Positions 1 through 11,987 of a stretch of 64,000 bases of DNA are shown here, in pieces. This stretch comes from Endocalyx cinctus. Lineage: Eukaryota; Ascomycota; Sordariomycetes; Amphisphaeriales; Apiosporaceae. The position numbers and the translations under genes are program-made. A model generated the notes under the pieces. It was not told the DNA's origin. It did no database searches and saw only the letters and a list, made by a program, of their open reading frames with translations. The first letter of the stretch is position 1; each line of letters opens with the position of its first letter. The DNA is taken from contig BCKC01000001.1 of assembly GCA_001600455.1 (NCBI GenBank), positions 6,412,441 to 6,476,440 on the forward strand, in the 5' to 3' direction.

Positions 1-193
1 TTGTAATGATCCCAACCCCTCGACGGCATTTTGTCTTATTAAAATCCAAAAGGTCATCATCGACATCCGAACCATACAGCGCCAACAGCCACGACTCTTA
101 CGAATTATAAGACCTTAAGTGGTCAGACGTGTTAGCCACCCCAAAGTCGACTTGTACAAAAATATCTTTTTTTTTTTTTTTTTTTTTAATGAA

Positions 194-1696
194 TTAACCC
201 AGTTCCATCCGATCACCAACGGCTTCTTCCCTTAATTTCCGCCCTATCTCATCCTTCTCCTCCAACTCCTCCTTCAGCCTCTGCTCAACGTCCTCTCTGA
301 TGGGGCCCAGATCGGGCGGGATGTGGGTGAACTGTACGCTCGGGGCGGCGGCGACGAACCGCAGCTGCTCGGTGACGTGCTGGATGATGTCGTCCAGCTT
401 TTTCCGGGTATTTCGGTTCTGGCGAGGCTCGCCTAGGATCTGCTGGATCGTAGGCAGGAGCGACTCGTTCTTGAACCGGTCGCGCCAGGGCGTGTGCGCG
501 GGGATCGTCTTGGGTATGGTCTTGTGCTGATCTATCGCGACGGCGGTCTCGTACGCCCAGGCCCGGGCCACGTTCCGAGGCGTGTACCCTCCCCCGCCGA
601 AGATGATCATGGGGATCTTGTACGACTTGCAAAACTCGACGCAGGAGGCGTGGCCCTGGACGAGCAGGTTGAACTTGCCAAGCCGGTCTCCGGCCAAGGA
701 ATCCGCTCCGCACTGCAGCGCAATCGCCTCGGGTCTAAACTTTTCAATGCACCTGGAAATGACGCCCTCGAACAGCCCCTGGTACTGCTCATCGGTGATT
801 CCGTCATTGAGAGGCACGTTGATGGCATGGTGGGCCCCGGGGTTATGCTCGTTCTGGGGGCCGTTGTCCTCTAGGGCACCGGTACCAGGGAAGAAAGTTT
901 GGGGGTCGTATTTGTGAAAAGAGACGGTCATGACTCGGTCGGTAGAATAAAAAGCTTCTTCGACACCGTCACCGTGATGTACATCAATGTCGATGTAGAG
1001 CACCCTCGCGTGAACGCGAAGGAGTTGTAATATGGCGAGAACGATATCGTTAATGTAGCAAAACCCCGAAGCCTCGTTCTTCTTGGCATGATGGAGACCA
1101 CCCCCGAAGGCGATGGCGATGTCGGCCTGCTTGGTGCAAATCTTTCTAGCCGCGTCTAACGAAGCGCCGGCGGAGAGCGAGCAGTAATCATACAATCCTT
1201 CGAACAACGGGCAGTCACTGCCGCCCAAGTTGAACTTGAGGTCTAACGGGGCGCTCTCGTAGTCCAGAGGCACGGGCTGAGGAGCGACGGTGGCAAGGAA
1301 GTTGACGTATTCCTTGGAATGAAAGTTTAAAAGTTCTTCGTACGTGGCGGCACGGGAGGTGTAGTTATCCATAGCGAAGTTCATGCCGTAGGCGGAAACC
1401 AGGCTTTTGGTGAGAGTCAGTCGCCATGGTTTCATGGGATGAGTCTGACCGAAATGATGCCTCTCCATTTCGGGATTGTAGTGAAAAGTGACCTTTTGGC
1501 CTTTTGGCTTGGCGATGCCATACTCATGGGCGAAACGTTTGATCTTGTTCAGATAGGCGGCATTCTCCATCTCGCTTGGGCGATCTAAAGGCGTGTTAAA
1601 TTTTTCAATAATAGGCGAATCGACGTCTACATTATGAGGTAGATAATTTGGCTTCGGAAGCCGTAAAGAATAGGGATTTTTTGGATCCTGCTCCAT
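194..1696 (-). CDS. hos2: Class I histone deacetylase, Hos2/HosA type
   Basis: Zn-dependent lysine deacetylase acting on histone tails in the nucleus. Hos2 is known as the catalytic subunit of Set3C-type complexes. It is a single exon of 500 residues starting at ATG 1696; an upstream in-frame extension has no ATG. Family hallmarks in order are the active-site pair H202-H203 in GGGLHHAKK, the metal ligands D238 and H240 in YIDIDVHHGD, the third ligand D332 in CGADSL, and the catalytic tyrosine Y371 in GGGGY. The N-terminus (KVTFHYNPEMERHHFGQ) and the charged C-terminal tail fit Hos2/HDAC3 better than Rpd3, which is my basis for the subtype. The gene is head-to-head with the ING-family gene at 3684. 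All catalytic residues are present, so it should be active. Confidence 0.95.
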   Translation of the reverse strand: MEQDPKNPYSLRLPKPNYLPHNVDVDSPIIEKFNTPLDRPSEMENAAYLNKIKRFAHEYGIAKPKGQKVTFHYNPEMERHHFGQTHPMKPWRLTLTKSLVSAYGMNFAMDNYTSRAATYEELLNFHSKEYVNFLATVAPQPVPLDYESAPLDLKFNLGGSDCPLFEGLYDYCSLSAGASLDAARKICTKQADIAIAFGGGLHHAKKNEASGFCYINDIVLAILQLLRVHARVLYIDIDVHHGDGVEEAFYSTDRVMTVSFHKYDPQTFFPGTGALEDNGPQNEHNPGAHHAINVPLNDGITDEQYQGLFEGVISRCIEKFRPEAIALQCGADSLAGDRLGKFNLLVQGHASCVEFCKSYKIPMIIFGGGGYTPRNVARAWAYETAVAIDQHKTIPKTIPAHTPWRDRFKNESLLPTIQQILGEPRQNRNTRKKLDDIIQHVTEQLRFVAAAPSVQFTHIPPDLGPIREDVEQRLKEELEEKDEIGRKLREEAVGDRMELG

Positions 1697-3683
1697 TATG
1701 AGGAGTGGATAATTCTGTGAGAAGCGTATATGAGAATATCTTAGGATGAAGGATATTAGAAACGACGAGAGCGTGTTCAAGCTTGGTTTTTCCTTTTCTC
1801 TCTCTTTTTTTTCTGTGGCCTTGAAATTTCAATTTAGCTTGTTATGTTGAATCTTTAATTTGTAGTTGATGAAATCGAAACATTATAAAATCAGCACGAT
1901 AAATAGAAATTATACAGAGAGAATATTTGATGATATATAAGGTATGTAAAAAGCTATCCAATATGCTAGGTGAACATGGAATTCTTCTTTTTGATGTACA
2001 AAGTTACTTTTAACTTGACTGATGCTGTGTAAATGCAAGGTTTAGTGGGGATCCTGGAGATTGTGGCACTTGTACTGTGTACGTACGTACGGTGACTCGA
2101 AGGCCCTGATATACCCTAGGCTAGCTGGCTACTTTATCTATACCTCCTAAAGTACAGCGAAGATGTAGGGGAAAAGACCTTTAAATAGGTACCTAACATA
2201 TGTACCTAGTAAGTACTTAATCATCTGCCTGCCAGCTCAAAATTGATTAGAAAGATTACCTTAGCTAGTTCTTATCAAGCTTAGATTTTCGGATCTTAAA
2301 GATTGAATACTACTGTAGCATACTAAGGCTAGCTAAGTACTTTAGGTAAGTACCCGTACACGGATCTTCTCGCCAAAGTCCCGCGCAATCAACAAACGAA
2401 TCTGACTTGAACGGCGTTTCCTTGGTGTGAATCCCCCTAAAATCTCCCGACAGAGTTGCAACGTTGACCGACTGGGCAGTACTCGCATAAATATGAGAGA
2501 GTGGATGAGTCAAAATAGAAGGCTTAGAGTACCTAGGTAGTAGTCACAGTTGAGCGAAACTGTTGTATAAGAATAGAGCTAATTATCTATGGCCTTTTCT
2601 TTCTCGTGCTGTAAATGTTAGAGGCGTATATATTAGGCTGTCAGGCTGTATAGGTACCTACCTAAGGTACTAAATAGGTATATTTCGCTACCTACCAAAG
2701 CTACTTAGGTACCTACCTACATAGGTACCATCTATCAACTATCCTGTCGTTTAATCCGGCAAGGCTGATCAATTTATTCCCTTTTTACTCATCTTCCAAG
2801 GTTCTTAAACCACTTCCATTTATTTCTCCAGCTTTATTTATGTACGTACGTATATAATTAATTTACGCGGCCCCCCACTCCTAAAGTATTAAACCTCGTC
2901 TATCTTACACGTACACGCGCCTTTCTACTTTATTACATGACTCTTTGAATTTGTACGTGTCTTAAGCTTGACCTTTTTCTTTTTTTTTTTTTTATCGGTA
3001 GTCACTTGCAGCCGTACATTTCCTTATTCATCATTTTCATCATATTCGACCAGGTTCAATCAAGTCCAAGCTAACCGATAATAAAAATCAATTTATATTT
3101 ATATATTCATATAAACAGGAAAGAGAAGGATGACCAACATTCATTTCTAGTAAATAATCCTTTTTTTTTTTTCTTTCCTTCCCTATGTGGAGTCATTGAT
3201 TCCCTCTTTTAATTATTCTTCGCGATCAAGTCAGGAAGGTGAGCCACAGCTCATATTCATATTCATCATCTACATCTACATCTACATCTATATCCATTTT
3301 ACCTTTACCACCTCGTTTTTTCCCCTTCTGATTACCCCTCATACACTTCTCATGTCAATCCAGTAGAATCCACTGTCGTTTTTCTATTTCGCATACAATT
3401 ATACAAGAAACGGATTTGGCGATCAGAACTAGAAGGGGAAAAAATAATAACCACTGAAAAAAAAAAGAAAAAAAAAAGAAAGAGAAAGAAAAAAAAGAGA
3501 GAGAGAGAGGCAAAGAGAGGAGAGAGCAAAAAAAAAGTATTCAGTGAAGAAATCGCCATTATCTTGTTTCGTGGTTCTTATATACCTCTCTCCCGTCATT
3601 ACAAAGTGCCTCTTCTCAGTACATATAACCATTTTTCATCCTGAAACGTGAACCCTCAAGAATAGAGGACTAGGTTAACAGCC
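1697..3683. promoter_or_regulatory. Divergent intergenic region between hos2 and the ING gene
   Basis: About 2.0 kb with no convincing gene. It serves as 5' region for both flanking genes. It holds many ACCTACCTAGGT-like short palindromes (about 2100-2160 and 2520-2730), a CATCTA repeat near 3268-3292, and a purine-rich GA/A tract at about 3450-3540 just upstream of the ING start. Short frames here are low complexity. Confidence 0.5.
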
Positions 3684-5042
3684 ATGCCTAGAGACGACCT
3701 CTCTATCGATTTTGTCAAGAAGATGGCGCCTTCTGCCGAGGCACAAGACCCTGCCGTCATCCTCGAAGACTTTATCCATCGAGTAGCCAATCTTCCCGAA
3801 GAGATTCGTTTCTTACAAGACGAAATTGCCGACAAAGACCGTACCTACAACGAATGCATCAAGACCATCGAAGAGAGCGATACCAAGATTCAGAAATGGA
3901 TTCGTTCCAACGGAAGTCACAACCCTAACCCTCGAGAGCCTGCCTTGCGCGAGATTATAAGAGACAACTATAACAAAGCCGAGAAGCTTGCCGACGAGAA
4001 AGTCGCCCTCGCCACGAGAGCCCAAGGTCTCTACGACAAGCACCTGCGTCACCTAGATATTCAAATAAAACAACTGAGCGACCGAGGTGAACCGGGCTTT
4101 ACCGATCCCGACGAAACCCCCTCTCTCATCCGACCGAGCGCCGCAAACCACAGCAACGTCAGCCTCGGAGTCCTCTCCGTCGCGGGTTCTTCTTCCACAC
4201 CTTTAAACCCCATACTCAACAACGCCACCCCAGCGGGGACCAGACTTCCAAACCCCCAGATCCGAACCAACCAGTCCCACGTTCACGTATCGCATTCTTC
4301 CCCGACAAGTCCTGCTGCCACGATGATCCTGAATAAGAGCCAGCGAGAATCCTCGGCCGGACCCGGAAGCGGTGCCCCTAAGAGAGGCCCGCGTGCGAAT
4401 TCCAGCCTAGGTAGCGTGCCGGCGGCGTCGAGCGGACTTGCCCGTCATTCATCACTCGGACCCGGTACCCCAAAAGCAGGAACCCCCGGGGCAACAGGCA
4501 GAGCCGGTAGCGCGGGGCCCCGGGGTGTAAGCAAGGCAACTAGTAGAAAGAGTACACCCGGAGTAGGACCGGGTCGCAAAAAGCAACTCACATCTAAGTC
4601 AACTCTCTCCCGCGTGAAACGTGCCGGTATCTCCAGAGGTTCGCCGGCCTCGACGGCCGATAGCGAATTATCCGAAGCCGAGTCCGTTCCCTCTTCGCGC
4701 GGCGGTAGGGGGTCTCGAGCCGGCAGCGGCACTCCTGCTCCGAGCCATAGCCATTCTCACAGCAATGGCAACAACAAGCACACGGACGCAGACGGCGACG
4801 AAGAGATGGCGGACCACGCGGACGAACACTCCGGAGTCTCTGGCGGGTCGGATGATGAGGATGAGGAGGGTAAGAAGTATTGTCTCTGCCAGCACGTTTC
4901 GTATGGTGATATGGTGGCATGCGACAACCCAGACTGCCCTCTCGAGTGGTTCCATTGGGCCTGCGTCGGTCTCAAGAGCGAGCCCGAAGGCCGGTGGTAC
5001 TGCCCTGCCTGTACGGAGAATATGAAGAAGAAGGGGAAGTAG
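3684..5042 (+). CDS. yng2: ING-family PHD-finger protein, Yng2-like NuA4 subunit
   Basis: Single exon, 452 residues. Residues about 24-125 form the ING N-terminal helical region, with the family pattern [13 protein letters not shown] followed by a basic linker region. The middle (about 130-390) is Ser/Gly/Pro/Arg-rich, probably disordered, and ends in an acidic stretch. Residues about 399-443 form a C4HC3 PHD finger ([27 protein letters not shown]), which in this family reads H3K4 methylation. The PHD and N-terminal patterns resemble yeast Yng2, so membership of the NuA4 acetyltransferase complex is likely; Pho23 (Rpd3L) is the alternative. A second in-frame ATG lies 13 codons downstream and could be the true start. 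The divergent neighbour is a histone deacetylase. Confidence 0.9.
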   Translation: MPRDDLSIDFVKKMAPSAEAQDPAVILEDFIHRVANLPEEIRFLQDEIADKDRTYNECIKTIEESDTKIQKWIRSNGSHNPNPREPALREIIRDNYNKAEKLADEKVALATRAQGLYDKHLRHLDIQIKQLSDRGEPGFTDPDETPSLIRPSAANHSNVSLGVLSVAGSSSTPLNPILNNATPAGTRLPNPQIRTNQSHVHVSHSSPTSPAATMILNKSQRESSAGPGSGAPKRGPRANSSLGSVPAASSGLARHSSLGPGTPKAGTPGATGRAGSAGPRGVSKATSRKSTPGVGPGRKKQLTSKSTLSRVKRAGISRGSPASTADSELSEAESVPSSRGGRGSRAGSGTPAPSHSHSHSNGNNKHTDADGDEEMADHADEHSGVSGGSDDEDEEGKKYCLCQHVSYGDMVACDNPDCPLEWFHWACVGLKSEPEGRWYCPACTENMKKKGK

Positions 5043-6221
5043 GACGAGCCCGTCCTTCTATCAGTATATTCTACAGACGATATCTACTATAAGCACGAAC
5101 CGCGCGATTGGATCGGCCACCGTACCAACAAGAAGCAGCATTACAAGAAACACACTAGAAGTGGAGCAATTTACAATGCCGCTAAGAACCCTCCGAGAGG
5201 ACGAGGCAGACCGAGGAAGATCAGAGCATCGTAATCCATCGGTATATGGACCTGGTGCTGACCACGTTCGATATCTGATTCCGAGGCGTTTTAAAAGCAT
5301 GGAACATGGAGGAGGCAATGGGACTTTCCTCTCGTTTGAACCCTTTACTTAAAGGAGAACAATTGAACCCCAAAAAAAAAAAAAAAAAAGATTACTTGAC
5401 AGAGATACGAAAAAGGAAATCATGGCAAACTAGAGGGTCGAGTAAACTAAACTGATGTTTCGATGACATTCGGTATCATTTCATGCATTTGATGCCAGTC
5501 ACTTTTTTCATGTTAAGGTCAATCATTTTCTAGTTACGATGACTGGAAAAGTTAGAAAGAGATACCCCCACCCAAGAAATTGAGAAATGCGTTATTGCGA
5601 GAATTCAAATCATGACTGACAACGATTCAGAGCCATTTGAAAAAAAAAAAAAAAACTCATCAAGTTTGATGATGTATATGTAATGCAAGTATGTGAGATG
5701 TCCATGTATAAACGACAACGGCAATTTCTCGGGAATTATTATAAGCCAGCCGGCCTTACGACGGTTCACCACCGTCACTCAAAGAGCTGTACATACCAAT
5801 ATTCGTTCACATGATTGTCATTATCGAGCACTATTAAAAGTTCTACGTTTCATGCGCGTGCGTGTTTGTATATTTATGTATTCGTGTGTTTGTGTATCAA
5901 GTGCATTGCGTGTACTGTCTATCTCCACGGTGGTCACGATACGCCCGTTTTTTCTTCTTCTTTCATTTCATTCTCCTTATAATTACGGTCAAACCGTGGT
6001 TATCTCTATAACAGTGCCCCATTTCATATAAAAAGGTAGGCAGCCCGAACGGTTTAGTTACGGGCAGGGCAATATTTCTCAATTACACCACCTCATGGTA
6101 AAATATCCCCCCCTTCCGAGAGTTCGTGACGCAGTGAAATCCCCGCTCTCTTCAAAGCAATTAAAAGATTTTGACAAGAACGCAAAAACAAGAGAGCAAA
6201 AAAGTAGCAGCGACTTTTTTT
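5043..6221. other. Convergent intergenic region
   Basis: About 1.2 kb between the 3' ends of the ING gene and the UDP-glucose pyrophosphorylase gene. It is AT-rich with A-runs near 5371 and 5640. I see no supported gene; it probably holds the two 3' UTRs. Confidence 0.5.
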
Positions 6222-8491
6222 TTAATGCTCTAGCAGACGTAAGCTACCTTGCACAACCACGTTCTCCAAGATGGATCCAGGAGGGATATCGATCGTGGAA
6301 CCTTCGGTAGCGACGATAATGACGGTACCCTTAAGTGTTACACCACGATGTAAGTTGACGTTACCAGTAATGGTGAGATGGTCGAGCTCGATAATCTTAG
6401 GAATGGAAGAAATTCGCTTCGTGAAGTCGGAAACCTTCTTGAAGTCACTGCCGAGCTTGATAAGCGGGGCGCCACCAAAACGGCCGGGGCTCATTTGGAG
6501 CTGTCCATGCTTCACCGTGTACAAGTCCGACTTGACGAGCAGGAGATCCGAGCAAGTCTTGACGGGCAAGAATCGGCGACGGGGTACGTTCACACCGTGA
6601 GCGTTGCGGAAGTGGCGGATGGCGGCACCGACGGCGGTCTCGAGCTGGATAATGGAGATATCCGACTCGCCCTTCTTGTCACCCGGGATCGACTTGGCGT
6701 TGGGAATGATCTCCATCTCGAGCTCGTCGTTCTCCACGACGCGCTTGATTGCCTTCACATTCATCCAGATGTTGTTGGTGTTGAAGTACTTGAACTTCTT
6801 GATCGACTTGAACTCGTTCGTGTGCTCTTTGGGCACCTGGGCGATTTCGAGAAGGCGGACGGAACCTTCGTAGTCGATGATAGTACCACCCTTGACATCG
6901 GCCTTGGTCTTGGGGGTAAGCTCCATGATGTATTCGGAGTCGGTCTCGGCCATGTGTTGGAGGATACGCAGGTCAACGACGGCGCCAAGGTTGTCAACGT
7001 TGGACAAGAAAATGTACTCGATACCGCGGTCAATGAGCTTATCAAGGACACCCGAGTTGTAGAGCGACTCGAAAACGTCACCGTGTCCAGGAGGATACCA
7101 GTCGCCGATCGAAGAGTCGAAGCTCTTAGGAACGGGGAGGAGAGAGTCCTTGAAGATCCTGGGGTATCTAGACTGGTTGAAGGTGATGATGTCGACATTG
7201 TGACCTTCGTACTTCTTGATGATGGCAGCAGTGTCATCGTTCGTGTTGAAGGAGTTCATCAGGATGAAGGGGACGTTGGTGTTGTAGGTTCGGTTGAGGT
7301 ACTCGACTTGTCGAACCGACATGTCAAGGAAGGACATGCCATCACGGACTTCGATAACCGACTTGGGACCGACGCAACCCATAGAGGTACCCAAACCTCC
7401 GTTGAGCTTGAGGACGGCAAGCTTGCTCAGGAAACCGACAGATTCCGAGTTGGAGAGATCTTCGTAGTCGACAACCTGACCCTGGGCGGGAGGGGCGATA
7501 CGGTCCCATTCACTAATCCATATGCCTCATTAGCCTTGATTTTTCTTTCTAACTTGTACGATTCGAGTCGGTACATCAGATAAACACATACACAATGTTG
7601 CCCTTAGCCTTGTCATTGAGGTATCGTCTGAATAGGGAGAAGAAGTTGTCCATCTCGGTCTCGAACAGCTATTGGCACCTTGGTTTTAGTATTTATGTAT
7701 ATTTCTGCGTACGGCTAGGGTTTACCCACCTTCTTCTGTTCCTCGTCCGTAACGGTCTCGGCAAGCTCAGTTAGAGCATTGCGCATCTGCGCAGCGGCAA
7801 CGTTGGTCGAGGCATTCTCGAAAGCCTTGTTATGTTCGTCAGTCATTATCACGATGCTAATTTTTGTAGATACTCGGCAGAATCGGTGTGGAAGTAAGTG
7901 GTTGAGTGTGGTACGAGTATATTATATACAGGAAGATGCTTTGCTGAAAGTAGTAGATGTACAAAATATATAGTAAAAGGGAACTCGAATGAATTCAAGG
8001 TGAATGTCTAGTAACATAAAGTGTATGCTTTCGACTCGACCTTGCAATGCCTTTTCTCGAGGCGGAGACAGATGTAATGTACTCCTCAGTCATGTGTTTA
8101 GGGTCAGGACTTAGAGAATGCAAAGTGCCGAAGGGGGAATGAATCCAAGCAGAGTCATAAGAGAAATTGGCAATGCAAGCGGTGATCTCGAGGATGAATG
8201 ATGTACTCGACAACGACAATGGTAATGGATTGTGAAAGATTAAAAGAAGCTGAGGAATCTAGTTCAAGTAACATAACAGGATCACAAGGTTCCTTTGTGG
8301 GGTTGGAATTGGGTTTTTTAGGTAAAATAGATAAGGACAAAGCTATATTAGGGGTATGGAGCAGATGTCCAACTTACCATGTGGGAACGAGTCTTGCCAT
8401 GGTGTCTGCCAGCGAATTCGGCATCTGAATCTTTTACACCTAAGGTTGCCTTCATGTGAGAAGGCAACGCACTCTTGACCGCCTGAGCCAT
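6222..8491 (-). CDS. ugp1: UTP-glucose-1-phosphate uridylyltransferase (UDP-glucose pyrophosphorylase)
   Basis: Makes UDP-glucose from glucose-1-phosphate and UTP in the cytosol, feeding glucan, trehalose and glycogen synthesis. Deduced exons are 8378-8491, 7730-7825, 7592-7668 and 6222-7512; phases agree and give 525 residues. Exon 1 encodes [15 protein letters not shown] and ends in KTRSHM at a GTAAGT donor. Exon 2 begins [11 protein letters not shown] after an AAG acceptor. The nucleotide-binding loop [12 protein letters not shown] is at about 131-142, and the C-terminus is the expected beta-helix ([22 protein letters not shown]). Intron 1 is long (552 nt) and contains an ATG at 7846 in frame with exon 2, which would give an alternative N-terminus. 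The long plus-strand frame over this gene is a codon-bias shadow. Confidence 0.95.
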
Positions 8492-11290
8492 GATTGATTG
8501 ATGGATGAACAGACGGTAGAAAAAAAAAACCCTAAGGGAGAAGATGTGAGAAATAAAAGATTACCTCAAATAATAATGTTGTATGTAAAGAAGAAGAGGA
8601 GTAAAAGAGGTCTGTGATGTTTGTTTTTTTAAAAGGTTGGAGTGGAAGAAGGAAAGTAGAGGGAGAGAGAGGAATTAAGGAAGTGTCAAGAATTAGAAGG
8701 AGGAAGAAGAAAAAAACAATGCAAAGCTCTAAGCTTGAAATGTTGTCTCTCGTGTGGGGGGGTTTAATAATTTATGAGAGAAGGAGAATAAAAGGAGAAT
8801 TGAAGTTTTCAAAGGTAGGAGAGGCGATGATGCTGGAAAATGGATACCTCTCTACCCTGTCGAAACTTAGTGAAGCTAAGAAGGACATGGCGGGGTAAAA
8901 AATGATACATACCGGGTACAACGATACTTTATGGCTCGTTAAATTCTTACTGTTTATATTTTCTTTTTTTCTTTTTTGGTCTTCCTTTTATTTTATTTTC
9001 GATTGGTAAAAGTAAAGTGTTATTTGTTTGTTCTCAGAAGGATTTCAATCAGATGTATGTGTTCCTAAATTATCTCTTGTATGGTTAGATCATTCATATC
9101 TAGGTAGGTTTAGGTATCTTGTACTCTGGTTCTGGTACATGAATGTTATTTCTTTATTTTTATATCTTATTCGTTCCTCCAATTGACGTAATGAGAAGTA
9201 AGAAGGACGAAACAAAATCCTCGTATGTACACAATCTGGTTATTCTCAATTGTGATTTGTCCCGTAGCTTGACGAACTATTAGGACCGCCAATAAAAGAT
9301 ATTCTTGTCTGGGTAACGAGATAAAATGGCATCACCAATGTCATTTAAATCATCGTGGAGGGGCAAAAAACCAAATCCCATTTGATTTTATTTGATTTGT
9401 CCCACCTCGAGACTTCATCATTGTGCATCAGACAAACGAGAGAGATGATAATCACATGCATCTTTAATCGCCCAAATACTCCCCCCCAGGGCTATAATAC
9501 CACTGCCTAGAACTAACCAGACAGCAGACAGCTTTAAGGTTTGGCGATTTATGACAGGCGATGGAGGGAAGGGATTGGAGGGGTTAAGTAGCAAAGTATA
9601 CCGGATGTACTAGATGTAAATATCAAAATAGAGGGGAACAAAGAAATCTGGCGTAGATCATTACTTTTAGCATATAAATGAAAAGAAGATCATTAACGTA
9701 CCTAGCTTATCCGATATGACGGCGCGATTTTGTCGCTGAAATTAAAAAGTAGTACGGAGTACTTCTTCTACCTATATAAAAGAAAGAATAGAAAAAGGGA
9801 AGATAGGGAAAAAGAAGAAGAACGAGAACAATATCGGATAGAGGAGGGCTTTATAGTATTTTAAGGTATATACTTTGAAAGTACGGACTGCCTACGTAGA
9901 GGTATTTGATTACTTACCCACGTCGATGTTTACAGTATGATATAACATCAAAATCAAAATAAAATATAAAATATATCTTCTTCCATGTACATCTAACTAC
10001 ATACCTAATCTACGTAGTACACCGTATCTACCTAGGTACCTTAGTAGGCATAGGCATAATCCCTCTAGTGATAAACGACAGCTAGTGTTAAGGAGAGAGG
10101 GAAAAAAAAAAAACAGATATTAAAGCCTCAAAAGCTTACAAGTACAGCTCGAGACGACCCGGGCTCAATTCCTATTACTCTTTTCGGACAGTCTAACCTT
10201 CCTATTCTTAGCCTTTTCATTTTTATCTCTACCAGTAACCGTAGAAGTTATACTCCGTAAATTAATCATTACGAAGTTCAAGTCAATACAATATTATAAA
10301 AAGTATGGAACTGAAATAAAATAATATTACATATGGATACAAATTCAATTGTTTACGATACTTTCCCCCTGACCGAGTCATTAAACCAAACCAGTCAATT
10401 CATGGCACGAATCGCTACTTACCTGTAAATACCGGTACTGATGTACGGGTTCCTATCCGCTCGAGTTAATTGTACCCACAGCCAACAAACATTTCCATGG
10501 GACCGACCGAAGTCTCTCTTCCTCCTCGTCTCCTGTGCTCCGTACTGTTTGCTTGTAACCCTGCGATGGAAAAGTATCTCAAGTATTCATCGCTGTACCG
10601 ACAAAATAGAAAAAGAAAAAGAAAATAAAAATAACACGTGTTTATCTCTACAGTTTACTGTACAAACGGCTAATGTTTGTGGATCGAGCTCATCTCGCTC
10701 TGCGGGAACTAAAATTAAATTGAAGAATTAATTACCACCGCTGCGGGCCAGGCAGGCCAAGCTAGCCCGGAAACCTTTTCTTTCTAAGCTACGTAGTCAT
10801 CCCAACCAAGTTCAGCTCCCGTCACGATATTCCCTAATCCATTACGTATCTCCCTCGCTTTCTCCCGTTCTAGAACTTCGACTTGTCCATAAGCTACGAT
10901 TAGACCCCGTCTATTGACATTCAGCTTCGGAAGAAAAAAAGGTGATTGAGGCGCTACGTTTATTGACTTTTTTTATTATCATCAGGAAGATATGACCCGA
11001 GTTTGGACTTAACCAGCCATGCCCAGAAAAAAAAAAAAAAAGGCTCTCTTCAGCCTCTCGCTAGTTTATCTCAACAAAGGAATCCGAGAGTACGTTCTCG
11101 ACCAACCAGACAGTGTTGGTAAGATGATGAACAAATGGTTGAAAGTAAGAATCCCACGTGTAGCCGGTCTCTGGATGTGGGGGTCTCTACCATTAATCAG
11201 AGTTTATTTCTCCATCTAATGTACGTGGTAGAGTGTCTCACCGACAAATACGACAAATAGGGGCTGCGCACTGCACATTTAGTGCAAGTA

Positions 11291-11400
11291 AATAACTCTG
11301 AAAATCATACGTGTAGAGATAACTCTGTAGGGTGTCAAAGATGATAGATAACTCGGCGTAAGATGTTACTCCGTCAAGTCACTGCAGAGATAACTCTGAA
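11291..11400. repeat. Four imperfect copies of GATAACTCTG
   Basis: Copies of the decamer, or its core ATAACTC, start near 11291, 11318, 11346 and 11389. The last three contain GATAA, the core recognised by fungal GATA factors such as AreA. The cluster lies about 600 nt upstream of the GlcNAc-induced protein gene. That it is regulatory is inference. Confidence 0.5.
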
Positions 11401-11405
11401 TATAC

Positions 11406-11431
11406 AGATGACATTATCTTCAATGTCATCT
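11406..11431. repeat. Inverted repeat, 9-bp arms and 8-nt loop
   Basis: AGATGACAT (11406-11414) is perfectly repeated in inverted orientation as ATGTCATCT (11423-11431). The loop, TATCTTCA, contains TATC, the complement of GATA. It directly follows the GATAACTC repeats. Confidence 0.6.
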
Positions 11432-11987
11432 TTATTTTTGGTATTCATTCCTAACAGGAATCGGGTACCTACATAAGCACTTGACTTGATCGTATTCTTT
11501 TATTATCATTCATTTGCTACGTTTGCTTGCACAATTACATACAGAGAGTACTACATAGTTATTTCCTAAATATATTCATTCTTGGATAAGTATGCAGCGG
11601 CCCGGGTCGGGTGGTCGGGTGGTAGGTAGTCTCGTCTTGATTCAGGGGTATTACTTACACTAAAGTAGTCGCTAGCATATCGTGTTATGCGTCTAACGGT
11701 GAACCTCTTATTGTATACTAGCTTATTGTGGTCACTACCTACCTGCCTACCTGTAATAGGGTGGCAGGGTGGATTCCCAACGTACATACCATACCACTTA
11801 GCCTCAGATCAGACCGGACACCCAATTCACTTTGAACCCTGCATAAAAACTATTATTCCTAAACTCAATTCACGAAGTGTTTGTGAGAAGTTAAAAAGTG
11901 CTCGTTTTGGTAATTTCGTTTTGACCCTCTCTATTAATTATAAAAAAATAAAAATAAAAATAAAAATTCTAAAACCCCATCGACGCC

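Larger units (their letters stand above)
8492..11987. other. 3.5 kb gene-free region
   Basis: AT-rich, with short low-complexity frames (for example at 8614-8898 and 10441-10731) that match nothing I know and lack coding character. It contains TACCTAGGTACC-type palindromes near 10030, TACTCCGTA words near 9751, 10245 and 10530, and a cluster of GATAACTC repeats with a hairpin at 11291-11431. It is presumably the 5' region of ugp1 on the left and of the gene at 11988 on the right. Confidence 0.5.

Noticed and set aside
1697..1780. N-terminal extension of the histone deacetylase
   Set aside because: The extension begins with TTG, not ATG; the ATG at 1696 gives the family-typical start.
6378..7583. 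401-codon plus-strand frame opposite ugp1
   Set aside because: Exact antisense of the conserved ugp1 exon; its Val/Asp/Leu-rich translation is a codon-bias shadow with no family resemblance.
8614..8898. 94-codon frame, Lys/Arg-rich
   Set aside because: Low-complexity purine-rich DNA in the ugp1 5' flank; no conserved pattern.
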